64,000 nt of DNA from Phycomyces blakesleeanus NRRL 1555(-) (GCF_001638985.1 NW_017265138.1:682001-746000); one strand, 5' to 3'; positions 35,270 to 49,356 are shown, counted from the first letter of the stretch. The notes: a model not told the origin generated them from the letters alone. A program made the numbers and translations.

Positions 35270-37436
35270 TTATGCATTACTTTCTTGCATTGGGTTATTT
35301 TCAATAAACTCTAGGGCTGCACGTGTGGCATCTTGAAGGGAAAAGAAAAAGTATGGGTAGCGATCAAGGACGTGAGCTACTGCTGAGTCAAGAGCAGTAA
35401 CGGTAGTAGTAGTATCGCCGTTTTGATCACAATAACAATATTCGGAACCTCCGTCTGAGGATAGACTCGCGTCACTTTTAATCACAGGTTGGTTTGTAGG
35501 AGATCCTTGCTCGGCACGGTCAATTGCGTGGTAATTGATGTCTTCAATTATCTGGACCTGCTGTTCAGCAGAGTCTTCTTTGTCTACTTTTTGTAGGCTA
35601 TTGACACAACCCTCGGTTCCAAACGCATGTCCATGAGATTTCTTTGATGAGAAAGAAGGGCAAAGATCGGGTACGAATGGGCGGTGAGAAGGCGAAGTAA
35701 GCTGACGTCCAAAACCGGCTAGTAACAAAGTCTTGCGAACACTTGGGTTCTGAACAACGACAAACCAGCGAACGGTGTGACCTGCATAGCGTTGGGCCAT
35801 CAGGGCAGAATGAACCAATTGTTCGAGTCCGGTAGCATCCATTTGATGAACCCCTGACAGGTCGAGGATGATTGCTTGAAGTGATTGTTGATGCTCTAGA
35901 GTGTCATCATTGCTTTTTTTCATAATCATATTCCAGGGTTGATCACCATTTCTTTTTGGGATTGGTTGGCCACATTTGGTACTTGTTTTGATTTCATCTG
36001 CTAGTTTATCAAACACGTAGGCCGAATTTTGGAATACCAGGTTCTCTTGAGGCTGGAAACAAATGATTCCCTTACCAATGGGACGCACCAGAGAACCGAG
36101 GACAGGGTGGTCAAACGCGTGGAATTGGATATGTTCGGGATGCTTTTCAGAAATAGGCAGGTCTAAGATTCCGAGCACGGCGTACTTTGGGCGGGCGACA
36201 CGGTAGAGTTGGACGACGAGTGAGATTCCGACCGGTACATAGACACTGATGTCGATTCGGGTGCAGAGAGCGATTATATATGATGAGGCGAATATCAAGA
36301 GCTCAGAAGGGTGAATGTTCCACAATTTGATCCAGCCTCTGGGACCAGTCAACAAATCAGGAATGGCGCTCATGATGACAGCGGCAAGGGCAGCACTGGA
36401 AATAAACTGGAAGGCGGGAGTAAAGACGTAGATTGCCAGTACAACGATTATACCGACAAAGATGTTTGTGAGTGGAGTACGAGAACCTGACTTTGACATG
36501 ACTGCAGTTCGAGAAAATGCACCTGTTGCTGGGTATGCAGAAAAGAATGATCCAAACACGTTTGTTAGACCAATAGCGATGATTTCCTGGTTAACATTGA
36601 CTAAAAGCGAAGTTAGTAAATAAATATATTTATATACATATGGGTGGATGATTAAGTGTTTTTTAGTTATTTTTTAAACATCTTTAGAAGAAGAAAAAGG
36701 AAACTCACTTGTGTAATCAGAGGATTTCCCGAGACTGGTTGCAATTGCACAGTGTTCCATGATCAATAGGACGACTACACCTGGCATGTAGGAGATCAGA
36801 GAAGAGACTAATGAGGGGTCAAGGGATGGTACGCCCATATTTTGGAATCCAGAGGGAACGGTTCCGAGAATACTGAATGGGCTGGTTTGGTAGTTTCCAA
36901 AGTGGTTGATAAGATAGGAAATCAGAGTTGAGAACACGATGACTACAATGTTACGACTGGTGTTTAAAAAGAATATTTTTGAGGTGTGTTGGGGGTATTT
37001 TTTGGTTAGCCAAGCGGAGAGATACTTGATGCCATAGAGCCAAGCCAAGGAAATAAGCCCAAAAGCAGCATCGACTTTGGCTCTTGGAAGAGCCTGCAGG
37101 GTTTTGCCAAACACAAGATAGGGTACTTCTGTGGTATTGATTCCGGGGATTCCGAGGAGTTTGTTGAGTTGGTTGATAAGGATTGTTATTCCTGAGCCAG
37201 ACATGAATCCTGCGATTGCAGGTTGGCAGATGAAGTGGAACAGGATTCCGAGGCGTAGAAGGCCTAAGCCAAGGGTGATGATTCCGGAAAAGAAGGCCAG
37301 AGTGACGGCTATGGAAGACAAGGTCCAGATGCCTTGGATGTATTCTGGAGTTTGCATTATGTCAGCAACGATCTGGCCGACCATTAGAGACATGATCGCA
37401 GTGGTGCCTAATAGATTTCAATAAATTAATAATTTA

Positions 37437-37478
<42 letters not shown>

Positions 37479-37941
37479 AATTTTATAACTATAATTATGA
37501 TTGTAATTGGAATTGTAAATGTAAATGTAATTAATTTACCAATACTGATATCTTTACTGGTTCCCAGGAATGGATATATCATGACACCCACAAAGCTAGA
37601 GTATAGACCAAATTGTGGAGGTAAATTTGCGATTTTTGCTATATATTTTTTTAATTAGTTAGTAATAGATTTTGATATTAATTAAATATCGATATATATA
37701 GGGTTTATCTGTTTGTATAAGATTTACCATATGCCATTGATTGAGGAACTACAATTGCTCCTACTGTAATCGCACACACCAGGTCTCCAGACAGCCAAAT
37801 CCAATTGTATCTTGGCAACCAGTGCGCGATAGGAAATAGTTGGGTAATGTAAGATTTGCAATGATCAGGTAGATTACTAATGGCTGCTGTGCATTGATCT
37901 CTAAATGACCTTGGCTGTTGATCAATGTGAATAGTAGACAT
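35270..37941 (-). CDS. SulP-family sulfate/anion transporter with STAS domain
   Basis: Four exons (37941-37728, 37638-37540, 37407-36709, 36600-35270) encode 780 residues. The membrane part has the family signature ([20 protein letters not shown] then [20 protein letters not shown]). Many hydrophobic helices follow, including [20 protein letters not shown] and [21 protein letters not shown] cytosolic STAS domain sits at about residues 490-625 ([20 protein letters not shown]), where NTP or partner binding usually occurs. Fungal SulP proteins import sulfate at the plasma membrane, though some are vacuolar or molybdate transporters; the substrate here is not proven. A hydrophilic tail of about 130 residues rich in Asp, Ser and Gln follows the STAS domain. 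The 39-codon spacing of short exons at the 5' end is well supported by frame closure. Confidence 0.92.
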
Positions 37942-40900
37942 TATGTCTTTTAGTGTGTATGTATATATATATATAAGTGTAAGTATTCAAGTAAGTTAAG
38001 TATGTAATAAAAGGGAATATATATATAAAAGATAGAAATTAATTCAATTGAAGTGAATTGAATTATATATGTAAAATATATGTAATTTATTATAATAGAG
38101 AGAGAAAAGAAAGAATTTTATAGATTAATGAATTAATAAAAAAAAATGGTGTGTGCGTAGTTTGTATAAAATTCATACTTGTTCTAAAAATCCAGTTGAT
38201 CTAACTGAAAGGTGCTACTCTTCATTATCGTATACATATATATATATATTTAGACTTGTATATTTATATATGTGTCTATGTCTGTGTTGTATGTGTATTT
38301 TTGAAACAATGACAAGTATTCGTGTCACCCATCAGATTAGAATGTATGTATAAAATAAATGTCGTTGTTTCAAAATCCCTTGTCACAGGTTCCAAAGATA
38401 GGAATCATTTATTTTGTTGAGAAGAAGAAAAGAAAATCTGTCACAAGAGCATTTGCTATAACTCCTTAATACCACTATTAAGTACTATTGCTACTGCTAC
38501 TGCTATTGCTATTAAATAAGATAATATATATATATATATATATTTCCGTCATCACTTGTTTCTTCCAAACTTTATTTTACATTGATTTACAAACGCAAAC
38601 ACTAGCACGCAATTCCTGTGTAAATATTGACAGGCAATTATTGACAATGAGAGCCGCGGACCTGGATCAATCTATATGTTCAGGAACAAGCTTTTTTTTT
38701 GGAAACAATCAACTGGAACACTTTATTTCATTACTTAGATATAGATCCTATTACGTGAAACAAAACAAAGAAGATGAAGAAAGATTTTTTTTAAAAAAAA
38801 ATAGCATGCGAGTTCATGTAATGCGAAAAGAGCAATTAGGAATCCACATTTGGAAATCTATTTTTTTTTTCTGGTGCATTGTTCGTTTCTTAATGAGTTT
38901 GTATTTCATAAAAAAAAATAAAGACCATACAAGAGGATTTATCCAAGCTAGATTACTCCTTTTGTTTCTGTTATTATAGTGTCGACAACAAGAGCCAAGA
39001 TATGTTTAGACAATAATGACTGTTCAGAGAGAGAAGGGAGAGGAATCTAAATGGCATGTACTCATAATGGCAATGTAACTGCTTACAGAGACAATTAAAT
39101 TAGCTTTCTGAAAGCTATTCTTGAACACCAAATAAGCAAAAGAAAATAAAAGAATAAAGATGCCCCATATGAAAAGAGCTACAATTTCCATTGTGTGAAT
39201 AATAACCTCCTATTCCAAATTCTAAAAGCCTCAAAATAAGAATAAGATTATATTATGTCTCGAGAATATCGATCTGCCTTGTCTTTTTTTTTGTACTATT
39301 CTGAACTCAATCCCAATTGAGCATTTTTTGTTGCTGTCTGTAGTTAATACCAAGGTTTAACAATTATTGGTTTCTTAAGGGGCTGTGTATGGAAGGAAAA
39401 GAGAGAAACTTTATCGACTAGAGAGTGATTGTTTTTTTTATTAGATCTTTAATGATTTAATTTCTCACTTGACTATCTTTCTATCATTGCGTTTAATACA
39501 AGGCACTTTATATTCTGATAATATCAATTCTTTCAGTTGACTAAAAAAGATATACACTTATAGGCTATAAAATAGGTTCAACTTATTCATACAATAGATA
39601 GGTAAGTAAAGAACACATTATAATGGTTCTGTTTTGTTAATAAAAGTATAAGCATTTGCTAGTAATGTCCAAATAATCTCATTTATTTCAATATTCGTGA
39701 ATTGTTGTTACAAGTATTTGGAATTTGAATTATTACTCCATATCCATACATACATATATACACAATCGCTGATAAACAAAATTCACATTCTTGAATAATC
39801 AAATCAAATCAAAGACGTTACTGATCAAGATAATAGATCCTTATACTACTACTATTGTTATTGTTTGAAGATAACCAACATTCTTATTCACAGACTAATA
39901 TCTCTTCAGCTTAAAGTAAATATATAAAAGAAAATATAGGAAAAGAGAATCGGTAAGAGTTAAAGCAGAAACGTCAACATGGAACTGTAATATGTCTATA
40001 AAACAAGGTCATTATTTTCACGAGCATTCGATAATGGTCAACTTATCTCTTTTAGTCTGTTTGTAATGAACTTCATAAACTTAAAATAAGGTAATATAAA
40101 AACCATAAAATGCACTATGTATCCTATAATTATTATTTGTTTTTTGAAAGAAAAAGTATAAATTCTAAAAACAATATATATATATATATGTATGTATCAT
40201 AATCATCATCATATTTAGCATAACAGTAATCTTCTTTCATTGTAAAGCCATTTACATCTAAACCCCTTTCCTCCTTTCTTCCCCTCAAAAAAAATTTTTA
40301 AAGAAAAAGCTTTGTTCATTCATATTTTAACTTTTTTTTTTTTTTAATTAAAAAAAAAAATTAAAGAAAGGGGGATTTCAATTGAAATACTACTAAAAAT
40401 AAAAATAAAAAGAAAATCCCATTGACTGGAAATACAGATCCAGAATTCGGCGATAATATCGATGTTTTCAATTACATACTCCGCATACATGATTTTAAAA
40501 TGGCGCATTTTGGCATTTACGACCGTTCTATAAGTAAGTTTGGTTTTTAGTCTTTTTTTTTTTTAATATTTTGAATACACAAAAAAAATTCTTTTTATAT
40601 AATTATATTTATATTTGTATTTTTATATAATAAAAAATAAAAATAATAATTACAATATAAATATAAATATAAAAAAAAAAATTTGTTGTTGTTGTTGTGT
40701 GTGTGGGATAGATAAAGAGAGAGAAAAAAAAAAGGGTTTGTGTGTCTGTGTCTGAGTTTGGTGTTTGAAAGACAAAGGGAGAGTTTGTGTGTGTGTGTGT
40801 GTGTGCGCACTTGGTGGGGTGGGTTACTTGATATTGTTGTGTTTGAGAGTTTTTTGTAAGAAACTTTGGGGGAGAAGAAGAAGAGTGGGCAAGGGGGGGT

Positions 40901-40984
40901 GGGGGTAAGGGAAATGGGGGAATCCAAAAATAAGAAGAAGAAGAAAAAGAAAAAGGTAAAAAAATAATAATAGATTATATATAT
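37942..40984. other. Gene-free spacer between the transporter and 14-3-3
   Basis: About 3 kb of A+T-rich, microsatellite-rich DNA. It includes TA runs, a T/A palindrome near 40330-40365 and a GT-rich, purine-rich block at 40680-40960 just downstream of the 14-3-3 stop. An open frame at 38488-38979 is low-complexity (Leu/Ile/Phe/Lys) and has no start worth trusting. No gene is called. Confidence 0.5.
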
Positions 40985-42321
40985 TTAATCGCGCGAGTCC
41001 TCTTCTCTTCTTTCGGCTCTGTCATTTTCTACAAGGCATACACAAATAAGCACACACGCACGTATATATATTTATATTTATATTTATATATATATATATA
41101 GACACTTCTCTTTATAATCTCTATTGAATAAAGAAACAAAGAAAAAAATTAACTTACCCTCTTGGAGATCAGAGGTCCACAGGGTGAGGTTGTCTCTCAA
41201 GAGCTGCATGATGAGAGTAGAGTCCTTGTAGGATTCCTCGGAAAGAGTGTCAAGCTCGGCAATGGCATCATCAAATGCCTGCTTGGCAAGGTGGCAAGCA
41301 CGGTCGGGGGAGTTGAGGATCTCGTAGTAGAAGACAGAGAAGTTGAGGGCGAGACCGAGACGGATAGGGTGGGTGGTGGCCAACTCGACCTGGGCAACAT
41401 CGGTGGCAGCCTTGTATGCCTCATGGGCAGCAGTGGCAGCCTCCTTACGCTCGTCACCGGTGGCGTACTCGGCAACATAGCGGTGGTAGTCACCCTTCAT
41501 CTTGTAGTAGAAGACCTTGGCCTCACCCTCGGTAGCAGAGGGAATAAGGTGGTCCTTGAGAAGAGCAAGGATGTCGTTGCAGACATCGTAGAGCTCGTTC
41601 TCGATCTTGTTGCGGTATTCCTTGATCTTGGCGACCTGGGCGTTGTGACCCTTTGATTCCTCCTTTTGCTCGATGGAGGACACGATTCTCCATGAAGCAC
41701 GACGGGCACCAATCACATTCTTGTAAGCAACCGACAACAGGTTGCGTTCCTCAACAGTCAGATCAACACCCAACTTTGTTTTTTTTTTGTTTTTGGTTTA
41801 TATATTAAACAAATAGTATTATTGTTATATAGGTTAATATATTTATTAATTAAATTAAATTTAATGTAATGTAATTTAGTTATTTTTACCTTTGCAACGT
41901 CCTTCATATATGAAACCATCTCTATATATTGAATAAAAGAAGTAAGAAACATACATACTCTTCTACACACTTTACACATTTATGTTTGTAACATTTATAT
42001 TATTACCGTCGTAACGTTCAGCTTGTTCGGCAATCTTGGCCATGTAAACCTAGATAATAGAACTATTTAATACAATCCAGATATCATTCAATATAAGTCC
42101 AGGAATCATACTCTGTCATCGCGTTCCTAGATAGAGAGAAAACAAAGCAAGGTTAGGTACGTTTATTGTTGTAAAATTAAATATAATATAACATAACATA
42201 ACATAACATAATTTAATATAAATAAATAATATATTATATTACATTATATTGAAGGGGGTAAGCAAATAACATTTAAAAGAAACTTTGGGCGTTTGTCCAA
42301 GATGATGCTTACGTTGGTCAT
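40985..42321 (-). CDS. 14-3-3 protein
   Basis: Six exons (42321-42313, 42126-42112, 42049-42007, 41921-41890, 41773-41158, 41028-40985) give 252 residues. The sequence starts [20 protein letters not shown] and contains both family signatures: [20 protein letters not shown] and [20 protein letters not shown]. The residues that bind phosphoserine (Lys, Arg, Arg, Tyr) are in place. The C-terminal tail is acidic and arginine-rich ([15 protein letters not shown]). 14-3-3 dimers bind phosphorylated clients and regulate metabolism, cell cycle and signalling. The first coding exon is only 9 nt and the second only 15 nt. Codons are strongly biased to C/G, as expected for an abundant protein. Confidence 0.97.
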
Positions 42322-43764
42322 TGTACTGTAAGATGTTAAAGGGTATTGGTTGGTTTAGGAGAAGTGATGAGCAAGAGAGAAAGAAAGAGAGAGAGAGAAA
42401 GAGAAAGAGCGAAAAAAAAAAGAAAGGGCAAGGGAGAGAGAAAGAGAGAGAGAGTGTGTGTGCGTGTGTGAGGGAGGGGGGTGTGTGGTGGGGGAGTGGA
42501 ATAGGGGATTTTTTTGTGCTTTTTGGATGGGGGGAGTAGGATACGATTTTTATTTTTATTTTAGATAGATAGATAAAAATGGAAAGTAAAATAAAAAAAA
42601 AGGGGGGGGAGGGTGGAGAGTAAAATAGAGTAAAATAGAGTAAAAAAATATTGGTATTGGGTTTTCCTACCCATCAAATCCATCGATCCGTTCACTCACT
42701 TGCTCACTCACTCATTCATTTTTTGTATTTATTTATTTATTTACTTCTTTTAGGTATAGAGTTCCTTTGATTGGATAGACTTTTATGTTTTCTAAACACC
42801 GCAACCAAAAAAAAACCAGAAAAAAAAATAAAGAAAGTTGTGTGCCGGGTGTCCAAAATTGCACGTGTAAATGAACGTTTTATATTTTGATGTCGTCACT
42901 GTAATGCATTATTTGACTTTTTGGCACATTAAAAAAAAAGAATATTTAATATTTTGTTCGATTAATAATGAAATCATGAATGTACAAGTATGAGGATTGT
43001 AAATATCGATGTGTATCAGTAATTATTTTGTTTTATTTATTTTTGGGTACTTGATTGTTCTGTTCATGCGCCCAGGCTCGGTTGACACGAGGTAGGACCA
43101 GGCGTGTTGGTGTGACATCAAGGAGGAAGGAATCAAGGAAGCAAGGAAGAAGAAGAGGGGCGGGATAGAGGGAGAAAGAGAGAAATAAAGATAAAGATTA
43201 AGAGAAAGAAAGAGAGAGAGAGAAAATATAATATAATATACAGAAAAAGAGGAGGGGATAAGAAGGTTTTACTCTTCAACGAGCATTAAACTTAATACAT
43301 ACACTACACACAAAATGGAAGAAAAGGTACATAGGCATCTACACATACAAAATGTATTGTGTGTGTATAATCAAGTAAAAATATATTATTTGTATCGTAC
43401 TACTCTTTGAAATTTTCCCCGCCTCGGGAGGCAACCGAGACATGACAATAATGGAATATTTTATATATTGTATATAAATACAACTATACGTTGGTAGACA
43501 GGCAGGCAGACAGGCAGACAGATAGGTATACATACAAGTTATAAATGTATATATGTATATATATATATATATTCTTTCCTCTCTTTTATATATAAAATAT
43601 ATACAATATCTCTTTGTGTGAATGTGAATCTGTGGGTGTGTTTTATATATATGAATATATATATGTATAAAAATGTAAATATCTGAATATTCAACAAAAA
43701 AATAAAGAAAAAAAATCAACAGCAGCAACAAGAAAAGAAAAAAGTAAAATAGAAATAAAATAGA

Positions 43765-43805
<41 letters not shown>

Positions 43806-44373
43806 GAAGAAGAAGAAGAAAGAAATAAAAAAAAAAGCGAATACAAAACGATAAAGAAGTAGAAGAAGAAGTAGTAGAAGAAGAAGTAGAAGAAAAAGGG
43901 GATGAAAACACACTAGAAGCACATAAACACTTGTAGAAATATTGTACGTATTTCTTATGCTACCATCACTATTAATATTACTACTAGCGCCGTCGTTGAT
44001 GGTCTTGGTCCATGAGTCTTGGTCGTGATAATTGTGTTTGCTGTTACTATTACTCCTACCAATTCTTGACATCTTCTTCTTCTTGACTTTTTTTTTTGGA
44101 GGGAAAAGGGATAGGACGGTGGAAAAAATCGAGATATTTTGTGAATTTAAAGAGAGGTTGAAGGGTATGGTGAGAGAAAGAAGTAAAGAGGTATTTTTTT
44201 TTCTTTCATAAATATACACATGAAAGTTTCTTAAAGATGTCTTTTCTCTTCTTTATCTCTCTCTCTTAGTTTTTTGCTTTGTTTTTTTTTGGGGGGTGGA
44301 TGATGTGTAGTGCGTGTATGTGTGTATGAGTGTTTTGGTAAGATGTGTGAAATGTACGTGTGTAAATGCTGTT
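42322..44373. other. Upstream of 14-3-3 and downstream of the WOPR gene
   Basis: The part near 42322-42900 is the 14-3-3 promoter, with a long purine-rich GA tract and a CACGTG E-box at about 42862. The rest is low-complexity: TAT, TAA and GAA runs at 43560-43900. Open frames at 43339-43911 and 43716-44219 come from these repeats and are not called as genes. Confidence 0.45.
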
Positions 44374-45085
44374 TTACATGGAGTGGGATGTGGGCAAAAC
44401 TCCATTCTGGAAGAGAGGTACACCACTATTCATAAGTTGATTACCGAGTGGCTCTCGATGATCATAGTAATAATTGGAGTTGCCGTAATTTCCTTCTTCG
44501 CGTGAACTTCCGCCGCCACCTCCACCTCCACCACTGCCACTGCCACCTCCACCGCCACCGCTGCCGCTGCCGCTGCCACCTCCACCACTGCCACTTCCAC
44601 CGCTAACACTTCCACCGCTGCCATTTCTCTGCTGTTGGTTATCTGTCATGACTACATTAGGAGGAATAGGTGTAATGTAATCATTGTACGATGTAGGTTG
44701 ATGCTGCTGCTGTTGATTCTGTTGGTGTTGGTGTTGGTTAGAAAGTGCCATGGAATGCATCATGGCCTGTGGGTGAGTTGCTGTTTCTTGCATTGGTGAT
44801 GTACGGTGCAGAGGATGAACTGGATTCAATAATTGTCCAATATTGGGATTTGTAGCAAAACGCTGTTGCTGCTGCTGTTGCTGTGTCTGTGCTTGTGCTT
44901 GTGCTTGAGCCTGGGCTTGAGCCTGGGCCTGGGCCTGGGCCTGGGCTTGTGCTTGAGCCTGTGCTTGGGCTTGGGCTTGTGCCTGTGCCTGTGCCTGTGC
45001 CTGTGCTTGTGCTTGTGCCTGTGCCTGTGCCTGTGCTTGAGCCTGTGCTTGTGCTTGTGCTTGTGCCTGTACTTGTGCTTGCGCT

Positions 45086-45141
<56 letters not shown>

Positions 45142-46785
45142 AGCCTGTACTTGTTGGGCCTGTTGGGCTTGTCTTTCCTGCTCTTGGCCATTCACACCCA
45201 AAGTGTGTTGGGCATCTGACATACGGTGATCCGAATAGTCTGGATTGATCATATGGGGATGGACTTGTGCAAATGAGGAGGAGGAGGAGGAAGGGGGGTA
45301 GTGTTGGGGCTGTTGACGGATGTGACGTTCCTGATGATGCATAGGCACATCATAGCTGTTGTTGCGGTCAAGACGGGACAGAGGCGAAGGCAGTGAGTTT
45401 GACGAGATTGACGAGGTGGAGTAATGGCGTTGGTGTTGATAGGACGGACGAGCGGGTGACAGCATGGGAGTACCAGGAGAGGATGACATGCCGGTTGGGG
45501 ATGGGATACCGGTAGGATATCCTCCGGTGTACATGATTGACATTGGCTGATTTCCGTAAGGCATTGTTGGCGAATGCTTTTGTGGTCCATCTATATCCAT
45601 ACGCTGCTGCTGTTGGCTTTGGGTTTGTTGCTGTGTATAAGGCGAGCTGTACATCATATCTGATCGGGGCATGACCGTGTTTTGGAAATGCTCAGACGTG
45701 CGCACAGATCCAACGGACATGCTCCGCAGCGGGTTGGGATTCACACGACGATCTAAAAGAGATAGAAAAGAAAGCAAGAATGATAACGATAACGATAATG
45801 AAGATGGTGAAGATGACGATGACGATGAAGTGAGTGGGTCAGTAAAAATATGCCAGTAAATCAGTCATTTTTATATGTATTTTATGTATTTTATATATTT
45901 GGTTTGTTGGTGAGTCATTTTTTTTTTTGGTTTTGTTTTTGAAAAATATTTATATTTGTATTTATTAACTTACCCCCATAATCGTGTGGGTAATGGCTGG
46001 CTTGCATTGGGTCGCCTTCGTCGAATGCAGGTTCAACCACAGGTGGGATGCGAAAGTTGTGCTTGACGAGCAGGTCGGGTGAGATCTCAAGGCCAGCCAA
46101 TTCTGCGACCGAAGATGGTGTACGCAATTTGCTCTGAAGAATATCTTCGGGGTTGTAGTAGGATATCAAATGTTGGGATACTCCGTTCACTACGATTGCC
46201 ATCGTCTTCTTCACCAGTCCATCTTTGCGGAATTTGTAGGAATCTGACAAACTACCGACAAGCCGGCGTTCTCGGTTACGGTCTGCTGTCATGTCCGCTG
46301 CTGCTGCTGCTGCTGCTGCGGCCGAGGATGAGTTGGTTTGATCTGCACTGTAGCTCCGTTGTCGTGCATCAGCGCCTGATATACTCGACAAGGATAGTTT
46401 TTTGTCTGTAGACCGTTTGTCCAGCTCACGATAAATCAAAAAGTTTCCCAGGATCCTAGAAGGACTCCATATAAAGCCGTCTGTCCACCGTTTGATACCT
46501 TATGACAGAAATAAGACGGTTTACAGATTTAGTTGAATGTGCAAGCAACCAAGTCAACCAAGAAAATAAATAAATAAATAAATTGAACAATGCTTTGTTT
46601 TTATAAGGTTTAGTTTTACCTGACTCTCTTTCGTCAAACACAAATACAGAACCTGACTGAATTGTCTTGCGTTCCTTTTCTTGAAGTCGTCTTCTCACTC
46701 TTGGCAATAAGCCACGTCTGCAACCTTCGAAAACCAACAATACGTCTTGCGTTGTTTCAATGTAGCCATGGAATGTCTCAGTCAT
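44374..46785 (-). CDS. WOPR (Gti1/Pac2/Wor1) transcription regulator with long Gln-Ala repeat
   Basis: Three exons (46785-46620, 46498-45974, 45752-44374) encode 689 residues. The WOPR box is complete. WOPRa covers about residues 1-85 (TFHGYIETTQDVLLVFEGCR, RRLQEKERKTIQSGSVFVFD, GIKRWTDGFIWSPSRILGNF). WOPRb follows a Ser/Ala-rich loop with nine Ala (FRKDGLVKKTMAIVVNGVSQ, LISYYNPEDILQ). WOPR proteins bind DNA and act as master switches of morphology and development in fungi (Wor1, Ryp1, Gti1, Pac2). The C-terminal two thirds is disordered: Gln, Ser and Pro-rich, with about 43 Gln-Ala dipeptides at residues 428-519 and a Gly/Ser block near 625-655. The intergenic DNA upstream is almost 10 kb long. 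Confidence 0.92.
44888..45160. repeat. Hexanucleotide array encoding Gln-Ala dipeptides
   Basis: About 45 copies of a TGTGCC / TGGGCT / TGTGCT-type hexamer on the plus strand read as GCN-CAR on the coding strand. Variation falls at synonymous positions, so the peptide stays (Gln-Ala)n with a single Val break. Other frames across the array are open merely because of the period. Confidence 0.92.
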
Positions 46786-49356
46786 CCTAATGATGTTGAC
46801 AGAAGAGAAGGAGAAGGGGGGGGTGGGGGAGGGAGAGGGGGGTGGAGGAGGATAAAAATTGTATTATATATTTATAAAAATATATATATTATATATAAAT
46901 ATGAAAAAAAGACAGAAAATTGTATATAAATAATATATATATTATATATGTGTGTATGTGTATGTTTGTATGTATGTATCTATATTATACTATATATATA
47001 TAATGTGTGTATATATATATATATATGTGTATGCTTATATTTTATAATGTATATTCAAATAAATAAATATATCTATATCTATAGATATTTGTATATCTAT
47101 CTATATATATATATTATCTTTCCAATAAATAAATAAATAAAATATATACTTATATATACTTTTTATAAAAAAATGTTTAAAGAAAAAGACGAAGAAGAAG
47201 AAGAGGAATAGGAATAAAGGGCTACACGTGTCAAGTGTTGGTCTAAGCGAAAGAGAAGGTAAAAAAAAGGTTTCTTGAACCAACAAAAAATAATAAATAA
47301 AATAAATAAATAACAATAATTTTATTTATATAAATAAAATAAATATATATATAGAGTATATAGCTTTCTACTGCTTGGTTGCTTTGGTTACTAGGTTGCT
47401 AGGTTACTTTTTTCTCTTTTTTTTTATTATTATTATTTTGGTTGCAAAATAAATAAAGACTGTTTTATGCGTTTTATATACAATATACAACAACAATATG
47501 TATCCAATTAATTAACTGACTACTTAATTAGCTATCAAGTCTTGTCATTTTGAATCAAATGTGTTTTGTATTTTAGCCTAATAAGTTCTCATTATTATTA
47601 TTATTGTTATTCAAAAGATATTTGTATGTATATATGTGCCTCTCTCTCTCTCTGTGTGTGTGTGTGTTCTTGTGTGATTGTGCTTGTATATATATATGTA
47701 TATAATACAGGTTATTTAAAGAACATTTGTACATCTAAATATATCTATGTATGTGTTATATACTTGAGTGCCTATATATACATAGATACATAGATACATA
47801 GATACATAGATACAAAAGTTGAAAAAAGGGGGGTCAAGGGGAAGCAAGTAAGAAAAAAGAAGAAAAAAAGAAGGGGAGATGTTGCACCTTGGATTTCGTT
47901 TAAATTATTTACCGAAACTGATTCTGCCATTATTATTGACAGGAAATGGTTATTCAAATCAATTCAATAACTCTGTTATATATATAATATAATATAATGT
48001 AATAAAATATTTTATATAGATATATAAATATTATTTTCTTTTAAAAATATAGATCTGTGTGTCTATGTGTTTGTGTGTAAAGAAGTTGCTTTTACTGGGT
48101 TTGTAATATCCATCTTTTGCGGGTTTGTGTAACCACATTATCCTATCAGATTTAGAGATGCGATTGTATAAATAAATCTACTGTAGAAAATGAGTATTGA
48201 TGAGCCACCTATGTGTGTAGTGGTTGGTTGGGGTAACTAAAGATGTGTTACCACCCATCACAGATGGGCGTTGGAGCCTCAACATTTGTGATACGACAAC
48301 ACACACACACACACACACACACTATACGCACACACACACAACCAGAAAATCCGAATCGCATGGAAACCGGATCTGTAGCCCATCAAAAAAATAAATAACA
48401 ACAACAACAACAAAAAAGAAGAGAAAAAAGAAAGAAACAAATATAAAAAAACAGTATATTCGGTTTTCTTTTTTTTGATAATTGACGGTTGTTTACTAAT
48501 GAAACAGTCGCCATTGGATACCATGCTAAGTAATTGAATAAGTATATGTGTATAAAGTTAGTGAGCGAGTAAGCGAGTGAGTGAGCAAGTGAGTAGGGGA
48601 GGGAGGAGTAAAAAATATATATATAGAAAGAAAGACATACACACAATGTATGTATATATATATATATATATATATAATGGTGTAGAAAGGTTATTGATCG
48701 ATTTTCACAAGATTTTCATTTCATTACATTCACTATTTGGTTTTGCTTTATTATAATGTACTATACTATAGCACACTTTACTCTATTTTACTCTACTTTT
48801 ACTTTTACTTAATAGTACTGATACTAAAAAAAAGAAAGAAATATTTAAGCATAAAGAATATATACGTATAATACAGTAATAGACTCAAATGTGTACACAA
48901 TTAGTAAGACAAAGAACTGGGATTTAAAGCATTATTTTTATATATATATACATATATCATAGAGTCTACCCGAGACAAATAAAATAGGTAGACCTGTTTG
49001 TATTGAAAGAAAGAAAAAAAAATTATTGTGCAAGGTAAAACAGAAACAAGGAGTCAGTCATGCTTACCTTTCTCTCTCTTTCTCCCCCTCCTTCCCTCCC
49101 CCCATTTCCCCATGTGTCATATAAATTACTATAATTATTATAATTATAATTAGCGTTATTAGTTGTTGCTGCTTAGACAAGTCAAGACAAAACAAAGACA
49201 AAGGCAAAGACAAGAGGTTCTCTTACTCTCACCTTTTATTTATTTATTTATTTATTGGTTTCAGCCATTTAAACCAATACAAAGATTACCTTGTGCAGTG
49301 CAGTACAGTGCAGTTACATTAGCCAGAAGAAAAAAACAAGCATATTAGTTCGATTT

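Noticed and set aside
38488..38979. Frame of 163 codons between the transporter and 14-3-3
   Set aside because: It is low-complexity, built from TA and poly-A/T runs, with no domain, no splice context and no credible start.
43339..44219. Two long overlapping minus-strand frames
   Set aside because: They come from TAT, GAA and TAA microsatellites; composition is Phe/Leu/Ile/Ser-rich without any motif. The Ser/Asn-rich stretch near 43930-44070 is slightly more protein-like but has no support.
44826..45248. Open frames on both strands across the Gln-Ala array
   Set aside because: A hexanucleotide period keeps several frames open automatically; the products are pure dipeptide repeats in the wrong frames or strand. 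Only the minus-strand WOPR frame has flanking domain support.
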